Origin: Bacteroidota bacterium
GTDB taxonomy: Bacteria; Bacteroidota; Bacteroidia; AKYH767-A; OLB10
Direction of reading: 5' to 3'
DNA length: 64,000 nucleotides
Assembly (NCBI GenBank): GCA_016721435.1
Contig: JADKIC010000013.1
Span: 1 to 64,000 of the forward strand
In this document: positions 19,113-28,349 of the stretch, piece after piece
Position numbering within the stretch: the stretch's first letter is position 1
Layout of the letters: each line of letters begins with the position of its first letter
The notes under the pieces: model-generated
Databases searched by the model: none
What the model was told of the DNA's origin: nothing
What the model saw: only the letters and a program-made list of their open reading frames with translations
Program-made: the position numbers and the translations under genes

Positions 19113-19955
19113 TTACACGAGATAGAAGAAGGTGAACACGAATACCCATACCAGATCCACGAAATGCCAGTACAATCCTGTTTTTTCAATATGCTCATAA
19201 TGTCCGCGGCGGGAATACACACCGGCCAGTACATTCAGGAAGATGATAATGTTAATCATCACCCCGGAGAATACGTGGAATCCGTGGAAGCCTGTAATAA
19301 AGAAGAAGAAATCGGCAAAGAGCGGATGTCCGTACTCGTTATGCGTCAGGTTGGCACCATGGATATGTTCAGACTTGGCTTTAATGGCTTCTATAGCTGA
19401 CTTATCAGAGATCAAAGTATAGTCAGGAGCAACGAGCGATCCGGCAGGAGGATTACTGGCGTGTAACTGATACGCATTGGAGACATCTCTGTAAACAGAA
19501 CCATCAGGAGCCAGATAAGCACCTACTTCGGTTCCATGAATAAAGTGATACCACTCCCAGGCCTGTGAGCCAAGGAACATAAATCCGCCGATGATGGTGA
19601 GAAACAACCAAACAGCGACACCTTTATTATCACGACGATGTCCGGCATCTACAGCCAGCACCATGGTCACCGAACTCATGATCAGAATGAAAGTCATTAA
19701 ACCAACATAAGCGAGGGGAATATGTCCTTCTATAAAAGGAAAGTGTGTAAAGACATCGTTCGCTTTCGGCCAAACAGCCTCGAAGCGGTGACGCATTGCA
19801 CCATAAGCGATAATTAATGAGGAGAAGGTAAATGCATCCGACACAAGGAAGAACCACATCATCATTTTTCCCCAACTTACGTTGAAGGGTGAACGTCCAC
19901 CATTCCACATACTTTTGGTTCCGGTTTCCTGGGTCATCGTAGCTTCTGCAGCCAT
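19113..19955 (-). CDS. Cytochrome c oxidase subunit III (long form)
   Basis: 280 residues with about seven membrane helices. WNGGRSPFNVSWGKMMMWFF, FLGSQAWEWYHFIHG, FFFITGFHGFHVFSGVMINI and HYEHIEKTGLYWHFVDLVWV are the conserved subunit III motifs; the last two include the His and Glu residues typical of the heme-copper oxidase subunit III family. A roughly 60-residue insertion between helices 4 and 5 (EVGAYLAPDGSVYRDVSN and on) is usual in Bacteroidota. The protein packs against subunit I and supports proton uptake. Next to a shorter paralogue. Confidence 0.9.
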   Translation of the reverse strand: MAAEATMTQETGTKSMWNGGRSPFNVSWGKMMMWFFLVSDAFTFSSLIIAYGAMRHRFEAVWPKANDVFTHFPFIEGHIPLAYVGLMTFILIMSSVTMVLAVDAGHRRDNKGVAVWLFLTIIGGFMFLGSQAWEWYHFIHGTEVGAYLAPDGSVYRDVSNAYQLHASNPPAGSLVAPDYTLISDKSAIEAIKAKSEHIHGANLTHNEYGHPLFADFFFFITGFHGFHVFSGVMINIIIFLNVLAGVYSRRGHYEHIEKTGLYWHFVDLVWVFVFTFFYLV

Positions 19956-19982
19956 ACTTTATTCAGATATTAGGTTGATTAA

Positions 19983-20567
19983 TTAGCGATAGATGGCCAA
20001 AAATACAAATAAATATATCCAAAGGCCGTCCAGAAAGTGCCAATAAATTGCACAAAGTGAAATACCCAGATAATTAGAGGAATTGTATTTTTCGCGGATC
20101 GATTTTGCACCGGTAATAATGAGTCCCAGAATGCCGAAAGCGATATGGGCCAGATGTAATCCGGAGAGCGCGAAGAAGAAGGATCCGGAAGGCGTGGTCT
20201 TGTCGACGAAATGTACGCCATTCTTAATCAATTCATTCCATCCGATAAACTGGGTAAAAACGAAGGCCAGACCCAAACCCAGCGTGATGATCAGGAAAGT
20301 TTTGATTTCCTGAAACTGGTCTCTTTTCGCCGCTCGCAAGGCCAGGTGCATTGTCACGCTGCTCAGCAAAATAATTACTGAGGAAATATAAAACGCCGAA
20401 GGGATTTCAAAAAATTTCCAGTTTCCTTCCGCTTGCCGAACGATATATCCGGAAGTAAGGCCGGCAAATAACATGATTATACTCGCAATGCCTATCCCCA
20501 GGAGAATTTTCTCAGAAGGAATTTTGGGCTTACTTACACTTTCGTTGTCAACTACCATCTCTGCCAT
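19983..20567 (-). CDS. Cytochrome c oxidase subunit III (short form)
   Basis: 194 residues from the ATG at 20567, with five membrane helices. GNWKFFEIPSAFYISSVIIL, SGSFFFALSGLHLAHIAFGI and AIYWHFLDGLWIYLFVFLAI are the subunit III motifs. The start at 20567 is preferred over 20585, because the latter would overlap ctaB by 14 nt and adds an atypical MINCKK; at 20567 it follows the ctaB stop by 4 nt. Paired short and long subunit III genes are a regular feature of Bacteroidota oxidase operons. Confidence 0.9.
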   Translation of the reverse strand: MAEMVVDNESVSKPKIPSEKILLGIGIASIIMLFAGLTSGYIVRQAEGNWKFFEIPSAFYISSVIILLSSVTMHLALRAAKRDQFQEIKTFLIITLGLGLAFVFTQFIGWNELIKNGVHFVDKTTPSGSFFFALSGLHLAHIAFGILGLIITGAKSIREKYNSSNYLGISLCAIYWHFLDGLWIYLFVFLAIYR

Positions 20568-20571
20568 CTTC

Positions 20572-21459
20572 TTACAATTTATCAATTACCATTATAATTT
20601 GAACTACAGGTAAATAAACAAAGGAGCCAAACATTAGTTTTCGGGCAGATTCCATATCACAGCGAATGAAGAGCTGGAAAGCGAGCCATAAAAAATACAG
20701 ACTCACGGCAGATATCACCACTACGGTCAGCCATCCGGTCAAACCAAAAATATATGGCATGAAGCCGAGGGGCAATAAACTCAAGGTATAAAGCAAAGCC
20801 TGAAATGCAGAATCCTTATCTCTTTCACCTGTAGGCAACATCTTGAATCCTGCCTTTTTATAATCCTCATCTAACACCCAGGCAATGGCCCAGAAATGTG
20901 GAAACTGCCACAAAAACTGAATGCTGAACAAGAGCCAGGCACCCATTCCGAACGAACCCGTGGCAGCTACCCAACCCAGCAAGGGCGGAATGGCTCCGGG
21001 AATTGCGCCTACAAAAACCGCGAACGGACTGCGTCGCTTCAGAGGAGTATAGGCCAAGGTATAAAGTACAATAGAGAGTAATCCGAGAAATGCACTGGCT
21101 GAGTTGATGAACCATCCAAGTAAAAAAACACCTGTCGCTCCAAAGAGGACACTTGCAATAATGCCTTCGTGCACACTCATTCTTCCGTCGGGAATAGGTC
21201 GTCCTGAAGTACGTGCCATCATTTTATCCAAATCCCGCTCAATAATCTGATTGAATCCGTTCGCTGATGCCGTGGTTAAAAATCCTCCGATGATAAGAAG
21301 GATAAACTTACTCCAGTTGACCTGATCCGCACCCATTAAGTAGGCCATGGCAGCTGAGAAAACCACAAGACCCGCTAATCGTAACTTGCTGAATTGCGCA
21401 TAGTCGGAAAGCTTAGCTCCCAATGACTTAGGCTTTACGAGTACGATAGTCTGTTCCAT
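20572..21459 (-). CDS. ctaB: Protoheme IX farnesyltransferase (haem O synthase)
   Basis: CtaB/CyoE transfers a farnesyl group to haem B, making haem O for the oxidase. 295 residues and about nine membrane helices. The UbiA-family Asp-rich motif is seen as NGFNQIIERDLDKMMARTSG with RPIP, and the second motif as DEDYKKAGFKMLPTGERDKD. Start at 21459 (MEQTIVLVKPKS) follows a good promoter. First gene of an operon of seven: ctaB, two subunit III genes, subunit IV, sco, DUF420, small membrane protein. Subunits I and II are not in this window. Confidence 0.93.
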   Translation of the reverse strand: MEQTIVLVKPKSLGAKLSDYAQFSKLRLAGLVVFSAAMAYLMGADQVNWSKFILLIIGGFLTTASANGFNQIIERDLDKMMARTSGRPIPDGRMSVHEGIIASVLFGATGVFLLGWFINSASAFLGLLSIVLYTLAYTPLKRRSPFAVFVGAIPGAIPPLLGWVAATGSFGMGAWLLFSIQFLWQFPHFWAIAWVLDEDYKKAGFKMLPTGERDKDSAFQALLYTLSLLPLGFMPYIFGLTGWLTVVVISAVSLYFLWLAFQLFIRCDMESARKLMFGSFVYLPVVQIIMVIDKL

Positions 21460-21466
21460 GAGGGCG

Positions 21467-21497
21467 CAAAAGTAGATGATACATGCGCAACCAGCAA
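21467..21497 (-). promoter_or_regulatory. Promoter of the ctaB oxidase operon
   Basis: On the minus strand TTG (21497-21495), a 20-nt spacer, then TACTTTTG (21474-21467), 7 nt before the ATG. The spacer length equals that of the promoter at 10694-10724. Confidence 0.6.
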
Positions 21498-21653
21498 GTT
21501 TTAAGGGAGTGAATTAATGAAGCGTTGAGACTTCTTTTTTAACGGCTAAAAGCAAAGTTCCCTAAAAGCGTATTTTTAAAATTAAAAGAGGTGAAAAGCC
21601 ATTCAACATGATGAAACAAAACCGGGGATGCTGTTTCGTCTCTCCTCGTTTCA

Positions 21654-23039
21654 TCAATCCCCGCTATGCTTTCCGGAGATGACCTGTAAGGCGGTGATTA
21701 TGACAATTTTAATATCAAGTAGCAAGGACCAGTTTTCTAAATACCAGACATCGTATTCCACCCGTTTCTCCATGAGCGTATTGTCGCGGGTTTCTCCTCT
21801 GAGTCCATGCACCTGCGCCCAACCGGTGACTCCGGGTTTGACGAGATGGCGCACCATGAATTTATCGATGAGCTTGGAAGATTCCTCCGTTAGCTTTAGC
21901 GGATGTGGTCTCGGACCGACGATTGACATATTCCCAATCAGGGCATTGTAAAACTGTGGCAATTCATCGAGACTGGTCTTCCTTAAAAAGGCACCGATCT
22001 TTGTGATCCGCTCATCGCCCTTCCTGGCCTGCAAAGTATCGGCCTCGTCATTGAGCTTCATGGATCTGAATTTATAGCAATAAAACTCCTGATTGTTTAA
22101 ACCTGTCCGCAGTTGTTTAAAGAACACCGGACCCTTTGAACTCAGTTTTATAAGCGGTGCAAAAATCAATAAGGCAAGAGGAAAGACGATGATGATCACC
22201 ATCAAGGAGAAGGCGATATCAAAAAGTCGTTTGGAGATACGATTGAAACCATTCTGCAGCGGCTCATTACGAATGCTCAGTACAGGCACCAAATCGTAGA
22301 AGTCAATCTTTATTTTCCGGTTTAAAAATCCTCTGTAATCCGGAATCACTTTGAACCGGATCATGTTATTATCGGCAAAATTCATCATCCGCGTGACGGC
22401 ATCCGCATCCAACCCGGAAAGAGAACAATAGATTTCATCAATTTTTTGTGCCAACGCAAATTCAACCGCATCCTGAACCGATCCCGAAACCTGATGAGGT
22501 TCCAGCAAGCTGGATTCATCACAGAAAACGCCCTTGAGCCGGTAACCCGTTTCCGGGTGATTCTCAAAGAATTTCATCATCTCCTTGGCAGGTTGTCCAT
22601 TCCCCACAATAATTACTTTCCGATAATTGATCCCCCTCCTTCTTAAAAAGTTGATGAAGAGTGCAATGATTATCCTCCAAATCAGGAAAACGATGGCCCA
22701 AACAATGATTTTAATTTCAAGATGGAATACGGGTATGAAGTAATTGTCAAGGAAATACAGAAAGGAGACGAGTAAAATACTGAACAAGCCACTAACCCTT
22801 AGCAACTGCGCTACAATTTGTTCAAAGCGGGTTCCCCGGTCAATTTCATGGACTCTGATAATCGAAACGCTGATTACCCAGAACAGGTTAATGTAGATAA
22901 ACTGCACCAGGAAGTTGATATCCGCGTTGAGCACCGGCCATTTGAAATACAAACTCACCAGACCGAACGTTAAGTTCAGCAGGAAAAAGTCAACGATTAA
23001 GTAAATCGTTTTTAGATAGCGCGAGTAGCCGATGGCCAT
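21654..23039 (-). CDS. Polyprenyl glycosylphosphotransferase (exopolysaccharide initiation)
   Basis: 461 residues. Four or five N-terminal membrane helices and a central Rossmann-like CoA-binding-type region (KVIIVGNGQPAKEMMKFFEN) precede a C-terminal bacterial sugar-transferase domain (about 265-461): KRLFDIAFS, SKGPVFFKQLRTG, YKFRSM, RKTSLDELPQFYNALIGNMS, VGPRPHP and PGVTGWAQVHGLRGETRD. It attaches the first sugar phosphate (usually glucose-1-P or galactose-1-P) to undecaprenyl phosphate at the inner membrane. The gene is alone here, without a polysaccharide cluster. A -7 element TAATTTTG is at 23058-23065 on the minus strand. Confidence 0.88.
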   Translation of the reverse strand: MAIGYSRYLKTIYLIVDFFLLNLTFGLVSLYFKWPVLNADINFLVQFIYINLFWVISVSIIRVHEIDRGTRFEQIVAQLLRVSGLFSILLVSFLYFLDNYFIPVFHLEIKIIVWAIVFLIWRIIIALFINFLRRRGINYRKVIIVGNGQPAKEMMKFFENHPETGYRLKGVFCDESSLLEPHQVSGSVQDAVEFALAQKIDEIYCSLSGLDADAVTRMMNFADNNMIRFKVIPDYRGFLNRKIKIDFYDLVPVLSIRNEPLQNGFNRISKRLFDIAFSLMVIIIVFPLALLIFAPLIKLSSKGPVFFKQLRTGLNNQEFYCYKFRSMKLNDEADTLQARKGDERITKIGAFLRKTSLDELPQFYNALIGNMSIVGPRPHPLKLTEESSKLIDKFMVRHLVKPGVTGWAQVHGLRGETRDNTLMEKRVEYDVWYLENWSLLLDIKIVIITALQVISGKHSGD

Positions 23040-23243
23040 AATTTAATAAAGGGTAAGCAAAATTAGTCACTCTTACGGCCTTTCGGGAGATTATTGGTAT
23101 AAATTAACTCCTCAACAGGGTGAAAGCGTGATTTTCATAGATGAAAAGGGATATTCTGCATTTCAACCCGTCAATTGTTATATTGAACAGGGTTTTTAGT
23201 GCTGTAACCCCTTTTCTATAAATGCTCCGGTTTTCATATCCTT

Positions 23244-24225
23244 TTAAAAATACATCAAATTACAGCCGCGATGTTCCGAATTGTCAAAACGTCCGAGTAC
23301 TTCAAAATGGTTATCGGCATGCATGCGTCCGATGTCCTCCACCGCGATAAATGCACAGGAATGCAGATTGGCAAGGTCGGTGATGCAGATTCCACCGGTG
23401 GCGCCGTTGGGAACGTAGGCAAAGGGATCATTGATTTCCCGTATCCTGACCTTCATCCAGGGCGGACATTGAAACTTACCCTCTCCTTTTGAATAGGCCT
23501 GCGACAAAAGTTCAGTCATGCCGTATTCAGAATGGATCTGAGGAACATTAAAACCTCGTCGTAACAATTCATGCAAATCTTCGCGTATCATTTCCTGCCG
23601 CTTTCCCTTCATCCCTCCTGTTTCCATAACGATGAGTTCGGGAAAATCCATTGGAAATTTTTCCGCCATCTCCAGCAAGGCATAACTGACGCCCAATAAA
23701 ATGGTTCGTTGTTTTTTATCCCTTTGTCGTTTTAATACTTCCGCCAACTGTTCGTATTGATGCATGTAAAAGCCGCTGTCTTCATGCCTGCTCTCACGAA
23801 TCAGTCGCTCCGTCATAAAGACCAGCGAAGACCCTTTCCGTTCCAGATACGAAGGCAAGAGGGCGAGCAGACAATATTCCCGGAATGTCTCCATAAAACA
23901 ATTCAAAGGCTTTTAGAAAACTTTGCTCATAGATACGAATGTCGGCTACCCGATGCCGTGAGGGAATCTGTCCGGTGGTGCCGCTGCTGGAGAAAATAAC
24001 ATCTGCTGTAGCGCCTTCTTCGCAGATGGCATGTGTTTTAAAAAATGAAACCGGTAAATAAGGAATATCTTCCCATTGCTTCACTTTTTCCGGATCTACA
24101 CGAATGGCTTCCAGATATGCTTTGTATACGGGAATATGCATAGCCTGATACCTGAAAACTTCCATGGCTTGCCGGCGGAAAGCTTCCTCTCCGTCAATTG
24201 AAAAGCAGGCAAGAGGATCCATCAT
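23244..24225 (-). CDS. LuxE-like acyl-protein synthetase, ANL superfamily (one frameshift)
   Basis: About 327 residues after joining frames near 23895 (ELFYGDI then EYCLLALLPSYLERKG). FSSSGTTGQIPSRH is the phosphate loop of adenylating enzymes, PELIVMETGGMKG a conserved core strand and HSEYGMTELLSQAY the YGxTE adenylate-binding motif. LuxE-type enzymes activate fatty acids as acyl-AMP and pass them to a cysteine or partner. Bacteroidete homologues are often unlinked to luciferase, and their substrate is not known to me. The ATG at 24225 overlaps the nadB stop by 4 nt, so translation is probably coupled. Confidence 0.75.
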
Positions 24226-25801
24226 TTTTTAGCCGGGGCAAGAGGGGATTCCAGATCGGTATTGAAATGGAGTCCGCGGTTTTCAGTACGGGCCATGGCG
24301 GCTTTGGTGATGAGATAACCGATATTGATCATATTCCTCAGTTCACATAAATCGGGAGAAACGATGGTCCGTTCGTATAACGCTTCCGTCTCACCGTAAA
24401 TGATGCGCAAGCGGTCGAGGGCTCTTTTGAGTCGTGTATTATTTCTTACAATGCCCACATAATTACTCATCAATGCCTGCACTTCCCTGCGGTTCTCCGT
24501 AATCAGAATCATCTCCTTCGGCTTCCCTGTTCCTTCTGCATTCCAGTCGGGAATACCTTCTTTAAAAGAAACATTGCCCAATGCTTTTATACTGTGCAGA
24601 TAGGCTCTGTGAGAAAACACCACCGCTTCGAGGAGCGAATTCGATGCAAGCCGGTTGGCACCATGCAGACCGGTGCGGGCACATTCTCCGGAGGCATAGA
24701 GATGCTGAATATCGCTACAGGCATTTTCATCTACATAAATACCACCGCACATATAATGCGCTGCCGGAGCTACCGGAATAAAATCCTTCAGGGATCAATG
24801 CCAATGCTCAGACATTTGCGGAGGATATTCGGAAAATGTTCTTCAAATTTTTCCCGTTCTATAGGGGTGCAGTCGAGATACACATGTTCTCCACCGCTCT
24901 TTTTTATTTCATTGTCGATGGCTCTTGCTACAATATCACGAGGTGCCAGTGAACCTCGCTCGTCGTAGTGCATCATGAATTCCTCCCGGTCGGAATTACG
25001 CAATACCGCACCTGCTCCTCGTACCGCCTCTGAAATTAAAAAACAGGGACTCTCTCCGGGATGATACAAACCCGTTGGATGGAACTGAATAAATTCCATG
25101 TCGCGCACTGTACCTCTCGCGCGATACACCATCGCGACACCATCACCGGTCGCAATGCGTGGATTGGTAGTGGTTCTGTACAATTGTCCGGCACCACCTG
25201 TAGCAATCATGGTGATGCGGCTTAAAATCGTATCTACTTTATTCGTGGTGAGATTAAGTACATAAGCACCATAGCAGGCAATGCCACCCGAACTTCTGGT
25301 GACTTCTTCTCCGAGATGATGCTGCGTGATGAGATCGAGGGCGAAGAAATGGGTGTGCAGTTCAATATTCGGGTGATGAATAATCTGATCCAGCAAGGTG
25401 CGTTCAATCTCCGCGCCGGTGCTGTCCTTGTGGTGGAGGATGCGATGTTCAGAATGACCACCTTCACGTGCGAGATCAAACTTCCCGGACTCATCCTTAT
25501 CAAAATCGGCTCCCCAGTGGATGAGTTCCCGAATGCGATCCATGCCTTCCGTAGTCACCATGCGAACAATTCGCTCATCACAAAGTCCGTCACCGGCATC
25601 CAGCGTATCGGCGATATGCTTTTCGACAGAATCCGGCGCATAGGTAACTGCGGCAATACCGCCCTGCGCGTACTTGGTATTGGTTTCATCCCGATTCGCC
25701 TTGGTGATGATCATCACCTTACCATGAGCAGCCACTTTCAACGCGTAACTGAGTCCGGCAATACCCGAACCGATGATCAGGAAATCTGTTTTTTGTTGCA
25801 T
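24222..25801 (-). CDS. nadB: L-aspartate oxidase (one frameshift)
   Basis: First step of de novo NAD synthesis: oxidation of L-aspartate to iminoaspartate with FAD. FLIIGSGIAGLSYAL is the FAD-binding motif; TKYAQGGIAAV, EGGHSEHRILHHKDSTGAEI, IQFHPTGLYH and GARRxNSL-type LHGANRLASNSLLEAVVF are the flavoprotein signatures. The break lies near 24795, where CCC should be CCCC to read GIDPLKDFIPVAPAAHYMCG. Joined length about 526 residues, normal. nadA and nadC are not in the window. Overlaps the LuxE-like gene. Confidence 0.9.
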
Positions 25802-25896
25802 GTCAGCGATCTACACATCATTCAAGAGAACAATGATTTACAAAAGTACGGTATTGCCTGTTAAAACAATCTGCAGGAAGCATTGTTTTATCGACG

Positions 25897-25904
25897 TATC
25901 TTTG
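25897..25904 (+). promoter_or_regulatory. -7 element of nfu
   Basis: TATCTTTG, 16 nt before the ATG at 25921, in the short gap divergent from nadB. Confidence 0.5.
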
Positions 25905-25920
25905 CCGTAATAAAACAAAC

Positions 25921-26574
25921 ATGCGACCCATCAATATATACGCTGAGCTGACCCCCAATCCCAACAGTCTGAAATTTGTTGCCGATGTACTCCTCCTGGA
26001 AGGCGGTGCGGTAGAATACAATCATCCTTCCGAAGCAGTCAATTGTCCATTGGCGACACAGCTTTTTGCTTTCAGCGGCGTGAACAAAGTCTTTATTACT
26101 TCCAATTTCATTACCATCGGCAAAGCCTCCGACATCGACTGGTTTGATATCACCAATATCCTTCGCGAATTCATCCGCGGTTTTCTGATGTCAGATGAAA
26201 AACTTTTCCTGAATTCTCCATTGGAAGAAGGACATATTCCCGGGAAAAAATCTCTGGAGAAAGAAAACAACCCTGCGCCTGCAATTGCAAACACGAAAGC
26301 CATTGCACCGGAGACAGACGCTATCGACACAGCGCCTGATCCTGCTGCTGAAAAGAAGATTATGGAGTTGCTGGAAGAGTATATTCGTCCGGCCGTAGAA
26401 GGCGATGGCGGCGCGATTGATTTTCGCTCCTACAAAAACGGTGTGGTGAGTGTAGTCCTCAAAGGCGCCTGCAGCGGATGCCCCTCCTCTACTGTCACCT
26501 TAAAATCAGGTATTGAAAATCTGCTTAAGCAAATGGTACCGGGCGTGAAGGAAGTGGTGGCTGTTTTAGAATAA
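25921..26574 (+). CDS. Nfu-type iron-sulfur scaffold protein
   Basis: 217 residues. The N-terminal domain (about 1-90, INIYAELTPNPNSLKFVADV) is the Nfu_N/Scaffold domain. An acidic, Ala/Pro-rich linker (about 100-140) leads to the C-terminal NifU-like domain with the cluster-binding CxxC motif: YIRPAVEGDGGAIDFRSYKN, then KGACSGCPSSTVTLKSGIEN. Nfu proteins carry and deliver 4Fe-4S clusters to client enzymes in the cytoplasm. The proximity to nadB may be relevant since quinolinate synthase (NadA) needs such a cluster, though nadA is absent here. Confidence 0.9.
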   Translation: MRPINIYAELTPNPNSLKFVADVLLLEGGAVEYNHPSEAVNCPLATQLFAFSGVNKVFITSNFITIGKASDIDWFDITNILREFIRGFLMSDEKLFLNSPLEEGHIPGKKSLEKENNPAPAIANTKAIAPETDAIDTAPDPAAEKKIMELLEEYIRPAVEGDGGAIDFRSYKNGVVSVVLKGACSGCPSSTVTLKSGIENLLKQMVPGVKEVVAVLE

Positions 26575-27053
26575 TAATATATTTCAAATCCAATGTTTCT
26601 ATTTAAAGTACTTTTTCGACGAAAATCGAATTTCATTTGCGTAGAGATTCGCGTTGACATTAGTATTTTTTGCTGCTGGCTGCTTGCTTCTGGCTGCTTG
26701 CCTTTTTAATTGAACCCATAAAATTTTGCTTCTTGGTCTTCGTAGCTTACGCCTCGCTAAGCTTGGCGCACATATAGCGAAGGAGACTCGGCTCAACCCG
26801 ATAGCTATCGGGATCTGCGTGACACCTTTAATCGCGAAGCCTCGCGATAATTTCTGTTGAAAAAATTAGATTGTCGAAAAATAATAATTGGAATTTAGGT
26901 GAATAAAGGTCTTCGTCTTGATTGAAATTATCCCTTTTTACCACGGAGGGCACAGAGGGTTAACAGAGGAGCACGGAGGAATTTTCTTAAAAACTAAAAT
27001 TTTTTTCCTCACAACATTCATCAACTCATCAATTCATTAATTCATTAATTTCA
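26575..27053. repeat. Gene-free stretch with several dispersed repeats
   Basis: Contents in order: a CTGCTGGCTGCTTGCTTCTGG-type repeat at 26667-26702 (family also at 37644 and 37752); a palindrome CCCGATAGCTATCGGG at 26799-26814; TCGCGAAGCCTCGCGA at about 26834 (related to 45869); and an ACCACGGAGGGCACAGAGGG-type repeat at 26938-26985. No gene is supported. Confidence 0.6.
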
Positions 27054-28328
27054 TTACAGTTCGAGGAGCATTTTCATCGGATCCTGGCCGTGGGTGAGGA
27101 GTTGGATGGGGTCTTCGAGCATTTGTTTTACTTTGACGAGGAAGCCGACCGACTCGCGGCCGTCGATGATGCGGTGATCATAGGAGAGGGCAACGTACAT
27201 CATTGGGCGGATTTCTACTTTTCCCTGAATGGCCATTGGTCGCTCTACGATGTTGTGCATGCCCAGGATGGCACTCTGCGGTGGATTGAGAATAGGCGTT
27301 GACATCATGGAACCAAAAACGCCACCGTTGGTGATGGTAAATGTTCCTCCTGTCATTTCTTCGATACTGAGTTTTCCGTCGCGGGCCTTGCCTGCTAAAC
27401 CTCCTATCGCACTTTCTATCTGCGCCAGACTCATGCCCTCCGCATTTCTGACTACAGGCATTATTAATTCTTTGGGGGCACTAACGGCGATGCCTATGTC
27501 ACAATAGTCGTGGTAGATAATTTCATCTCCATCAATTTGACCATTTACCGCGGGGAAAGCTTTCAACGCTTCACAAACGGCCCTGGTGAAGAAACTCATG
27601 AAGCCGAGATTCACCCCATGCTTCTCCTTAAAAACGTCTTTGTACTGCTTCCGTACATTCATCACCGCACTCATGTCCACTTCATTGAAGGTAGTGAGCA
27701 TCGCCGTTGACTGTTTCACCGCCAGCAACCGTTGCGCTACTTTCTTTCGCAACATGGTCATCTTCTCCCTTCGCTCTTCCCTGCTCCCTGTACCGGTAAC
27801 ACTTTGATTCAACACAGGAGCGACAGCCGGTTTCGCATCCTTCTTTTCTGCCGGACCTTCTTTCAACGCCTCCAGCACATCTCCCTTGGTGATGCGTCCA
27901 TCCTTACCGGAAGGTTTTACCTTTTCAGCAGCAATATTATTTTCCTTCATCAACTTTTCTGCACTGATACTTGGAACACCGGCCGCATAGCTCGTGGATT
28001 CCACTTTCGCCGGATCTTCTTTAACCACTGCTGCAGTTTTATTCTGTTCGGCTGAAACAATTGCAGGTTTATCTTTTTTAGCAGGTGCCGCCCCGTTAGT
28101 GTCAATGGTAGCCACTACGCTGCCCACCACTACCGTCTCTCCTTCCTTCACGAGAATTTTCAAGATGCCGTCCGCTTCCGCAACGAGGGTTAAGGTATCT
28201 TTATCAGAATCTATCTCCGCAATTTCTTCGTCTTTCTCCACCACATCTCCGTCAGACTTCATCCATTTGGAAATCTGTACTTCGCTAATGGACTCTCCGG
28301 GTGAGGGCACTTTCAGTTCTATGGCCAT
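27054..28328 (-). CDS. sucB: Dihydrolipoamide succinyltransferase (2-oxoglutarate dehydrogenase E2)
   Basis: 424 residues in the usual order. Lipoyl domain (1-75) with the lipoylated Lys in IAEIDSDKDTLTLVAEADG; E3-binding domain (about 118-155, SISAEKLMKENNIAAEKVKP, then GRITKGDVLEAL); and catalytic domain (about 195-424) with ILGMHNIVERPM and the active-site SYDHRIIDGRE. It transfers succinyl from E1 to CoA in the TCA cycle. It follows sucA by 21 nt on the same strand, so the two form an operon. Intact. Confidence 0.95.
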   Translation of the reverse strand: MAIELKVPSPGESISEVQISKWMKSDGDVVEKDEEIAEIDSDKDTLTLVAEADGILKILVKEGETVVVGSVVATIDTNGAAPAKKDKPAIVSAEQNKTAAVVKEDPAKVESTSYAAGVPSISAEKLMKENNIAAEKVKPSGKDGRITKGDVLEALKEGPAEKKDAKPAVAPVLNQSVTGTGSREERREKMTMLRKKVAQRLLAVKQSTAMLTTFNEVDMSAVMNVRKQYKDVFKEKHGVNLGFMSFFTRAVCEALKAFPAVNGQIDGDEIIYHDYCDIGIAVSAPKELIMPVVRNAEGMSLAQIESAIGGLAGKARDGKLSIEEMTGGTFTITNGGVFGSMMSTPILNPPQSAILGMHNIVERPMAIQGKVEIRPMMYVALSYDHRIIDGRESVGFLVKVKQMLEDPIQLLTHGQDPMKMLLEL

Positions 28329-28349
28329 GATATTAATTTTTCGGTACTG

